Shown here piece by piece: positions 6,673 through 8,468 of a stretch of DNA of 8,468 nucleotides (positions are counted from its first letter, which is position 1; every line of letters starts with the position of its first letter). The stretch comes from Candidatus Methylomirabilota bacterium. GTDB taxonomy: Bacteria; Methylomirabilota; Methylomirabilia; Methylomirabilales; JACPAU01. Below the pieces are notes generated by a model. The model made no database searches. It had not been told where the DNA came from and saw nothing but the letters and a program-made list of their open reading frames with translations. Where the stretch lies: contig JACPAU010000080.1 of NCBI GenBank assembly GCA_016180705.1, positions 1 through 8,468 of the forward strand, in the 5' to 3' direction. The position numbers and the translations under genes were made by a program.

Positions 6673-7653
6673 ATGCACCGGCGCGGGGTGCAGGTCCTCG
6701 ACCTCCGGCTCGGCCTCGTGAGCAACAACGGCGAACTGATCCGCCGGCCGGAGTACTTCACCGCCCAGGTCCAGCAGTCCCTCCTCACCGACTACCGCGC
6801 CATCGAAGAGATCCCCTACGCCCCCGACCTGGACGCGGAGATCCTGATCCTCGACGAGAAGGAGGCGGTGCCCCGGCTCCTCCTGGGGGAGGACCGGGTC
6901 GTGGCCATCGGGGACTTCACGGCCCTCGAGGCGGGCGTCCGCGACCGGCGCTACACGCTCTTCGGGAACCTCGGGTTCCTGTACCGGTACGTCGTCTTCG
7001 GCCTGGAGAGATACCACCGGGTCCACACGCTGCACGCGAGCGCCATGGTGGACGAGGCGACCGGGGAGCTCTGGCTGATCCCGGGCCCGGCAGGGGCCGG
7101 GAAGACCTGCCTCCTGCTGGCCGGCCTCGCCCGCGGGTTCACCGTCTTCAGCACCGAGATGACCCACCTGCGCGTGGCCGGCGAGGGCTACCGGTTCTAC
7201 AAGGGCTCCCTCTTCGACAACGTCCGGGTGGGCAACCTGACCCACGACTTCCCGGAGGCGCTGGCCCGGCTCCGGGTGATGCTTCCCCCGGTCGAGGACG
7301 TCTGGGCCACCAAGATCGCCCTCGACCTGGCGCCGGTGCAGGCGAGCCGGGACGTCCTGGAGAGCCCGCCGCTCCGCATCGTGCACCCGAAGGTGGAGTC
7401 GGGCCGGACGGCCGCCGTCGCGGCGGCGATCGAGCCCCGGGAGCGCCTGGTGAAGCTCCTCTTCGACAGCGCCACCGAGAAGCACGGGCAGACGGTACTG
7501 CTCTACGAGTGCCTCCCGGTGCCGGCCCTGGACACGGTCGAGCTGGCAGGGCGGCGCCTGGAGGCGATGCGGGCCCTCGTGGAGCGGGCTGACATCCGCG
7601 GCGCCTGGACGACCCTCAGCGGCCCGACCACCTGCCTGGAGGGGCTCGTCTGA
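6673..7653 (+). CDS. HPr-kinase-like P-loop protein of unknown function
   Basis: The product is 326 residues. I do not recognise a named family. A Walker A motif GPAGAGKT lies at 138-145, preceded by LHASAMV and a strand ending in LWLIP; this His-Ala-Ser strand then P-loop order resembles the C-terminal domain of HPr kinase/phosphorylase and related small-molecule or peptide kinases. After the P-loop comes FTVFSTEMTHLRV (156-168), where related proteins have an acidic Walker B-like segment, then KGSLFDNVRVGNL (177-189). The N-terminal 115 residues have no clear homology. There is no membrane segment or signal peptide, so it is cytoplasmic. The ATG at 6673 is chosen because GAGGGG (6657-6662) lies ten bases before it; the frame stays open further upstream inside pyk. 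It starts 14 bases after pyk and overlaps the next gene by one base (TGATG), so translation is probably coupled. A kinase acting on a small molecule or protein is a guess. Confidence 0.85.
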   Translation: MHRRGVQVLDLRLGLVSNNGELIRRPEYFTAQVQQSLLTDYRAIEEIPYAPDLDAEILILDEKEAVPRLLLGEDRVVAIGDFTALEAGVRDRRYTLFGNLGFLYRYVVFGLERYHRVHTLHASAMVDEATGELWLIPGPAGAGKTCLLLAGLARGFTVFSTEMTHLRVAGEGYRFYKGSLFDNVRVGNLTHDFPEALARLRVMLPPVEDVWATKIALDLAPVQASRDVLESPPLRIVHPKVESGRTAAVAAAIEPRERLVKLLFDSATEKHGQTVLLYECLPVPALDTVELAGRRLEAMRALVERADIRGAWTTLSGPTTCLEGLV

Positions 7654-8468
7654 TGCGGCGCAGGCACAGCCCGCCCGGCCCCCAGCGTGGGGGGGCGGTC
7701 CGGAAGGCCTGGGACGGCGTCTTCACCACCCCGGTGAAGGAGCGGGTCGCGAAGCCACGCGCCATCGGCTGGACCATGGTCATTGACAAGGGGCTCGGCG
7801 TCCACCAGGCGAGCGACCTGATGGCGGTCGCGGCGGATGCCATTGACGTGGTCAAGCTCACGTTCGGGACCTCCGCCTTCTTCGACGCCCCGCTCCTCAA
7901 GCGGAAGGTGCGCCTGATCACGGGGGCCGGTTGCTCCTGCATGCCCGGGGGGACCTTCCAGGAGGTCTGCGTCTGGCAGGGGACCTTCGACCGGTACCTG
8001 GTCCGTGCGGAGGCGCTGGGGTTCGACGCTCTCGAGATCTCGGACGGCACCATTGCCATGGACCGGCGGACCCGGGAGCGGGTGATCCGGCAGGCCGTCC
8101 GGGCGGGCTTCCGGGTCATCACGGAGGTGGGCAAGAAGGACCCCGGAGAGGCGCTCCCCGCAGCGCGCCTGGCGGAAGAGGCGGAGAACGACCTCGCCCT
8201 GGGGGCGTTCATGGTCCTCGTGGAGGCCCGGGAGGCCGGCCGCGGGGTCGGCGTGATGGACGCCCAGGGGGTCCCGGTGGACGCCGAGATCGACGCCCTC
8301 GTGGCCGGCGTCAAGGATCCGGCCCGCCTCATCTGGGAGGCGCCGCTGCCGGCGCAGCAGCGGCACTTTGTCCTGCGGTTCGGGCCGAACGTCAGCCTCG
8401 GGAACGTGGCGCCCGAGGACATCCTGGCTCTGGAGGCCCTCCGCTGCGGCCTCCGGGGGGACACGCTC
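7653..8468 (+). CDS. comA: Phosphosulfolactate synthase (ComA family), 3' end cut by the window
   Basis: ComA joins sulfite and phosphoenolpyruvate to make (R)-phosphosulfolactate, the first step of the PEP route to coenzyme M in methanogens; bacterial homologues serve sulfolactate or coenzyme M synthesis. The 272 visible codons have no stop. Family motifs run in order: KPRAIGWTMVIDKGLG (34-49), DVVKLTFGTSAFF (65-77), PGGTFQE (98-104), GFDALEISDGTI (123-134), VITEVGKKDP (155-164), and a C-terminal FGPNVSLGNVAPED followed by LRCGLRGDTL at the window edge, where only a few residues should be missing. The ATG is set by GGAGGGG at 7638-7644, eight bases upstream, and overlaps the previous stop as TGATG. 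The first 33 residues are basic and longer than in archaeal ComA (about 250 residues in all). Whether the downstream phosphatase and dehydrogenase genes follow is not visible. Confidence 0.9.
   Translation, partial: MRRRHSPPGPQRGGAVRKAWDGVFTTPVKERVAKPRAIGWTMVIDKGLGVHQASDLMAVAADAIDVVKLTFGTSAFFDAPLLKRKVRLITGAGCSCMPGGTFQEVCVWQGTFDRYLVRAEALGFDALEISDGTIAMDRRTRERVIRQAVRAGFRVITEVGKKDPGEALPAARLAEEAENDLALGAFMVLVEAREAGRGVGVMDAQGVPVDAEIDALVAGVKDPARLIWEAPLPAQQRHFVLRFGPNVSLGNVAPEDILALEALRCGLRGDTL

Noticed and set aside
6010..7485. 491-residue open frame on the minus strand opposite pyk and the HprK-like gene
   Set aside because: It is the antisense shadow of two well supported genes and shows no family motif.
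6673..7653. Naming the P-loop protein HPr kinase (hprK)
   Set aside because: The N-terminal domain and the acidic motif do not fit true HprK and no HPr gene is seen, so only a likeness is claimed.
1..8468. CRISPR arrays, tRNA or rRNA genes, insertion sequences, phage genes
   Set aside because: No spaced repeats, cloverleaf, terminal inverted repeats or transposase/integrase motifs were seen; the only clear direct repeat is the 51-bp tandem in the sigma gene.

Overview
The window is very GC-rich bacterial chromosomal DNA with short gene gaps, Shine-Dalgarno starts before most genes, and many hypothetical open frames on the opposite strand that are GC artefacts. An ECF sigma factor, a tungsten-type aldehyde:ferredoxin oxidoreductase (AOR), a pyruvate kinase of the K+-independent residue type and a phosphosulfolactate synthase together would suit an uncultured soil, sediment or groundwater lineage (for example Rokubacteria/Methylomirabilota-like or a deltaproteobacterial relative). 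That placement is a guess from gene content and composition; no marker gene proves it.

Left part (1-2036, minus strand): an ECF sigma factor gene and, 12 bp after it, a membrane anti-sigma factor gene with a zinc-finger head and a TPR tail, then a secreted DUF4139-type protein gene that runs off the left edge. Two near-identical ECF-type promoters (GGAACC-N16-GTCTAA and GGAACT-N16-GTCTGA) lie before the sigma gene and before the DUF4139 gene. This suggests a small regulon in which the sigma factor drives its own operon and the adjacent exported protein. The sigma promoter sits so close to its start codon that the mRNA should be leaderless. The sigma gene also carries an exact, in-frame 51-bp tandem duplication.

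Middle (2132-3195): a Fic-domain (AMPylation-type) gene on the minus strand. It keeps a perfect HPFRDGNGR motif but lacks the usual N-terminal part and is frameshifted before its C-terminal winged-helix domain, so it looks like a decaying gene. A gap with a consensus TTGACA box leads into the AOR gene.

Right part (3196-8468, plus strand): a complete AOR gene closed by a good intrinsic terminator, then a tight three-gene cluster: pyruvate kinase, an uncharacterised HPr-kinase-like P-loop protein, and phosphosulfolactate synthase (ComA family, missing only its last residues at the window edge). Pyruvate kinase and ComA both consume phosphoenolpyruvate, and the middle protein has the P-loop fold shared by HPr kinase and PEP carboxykinase. 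This unusual grouping is the most interesting possible functional unit of the window.
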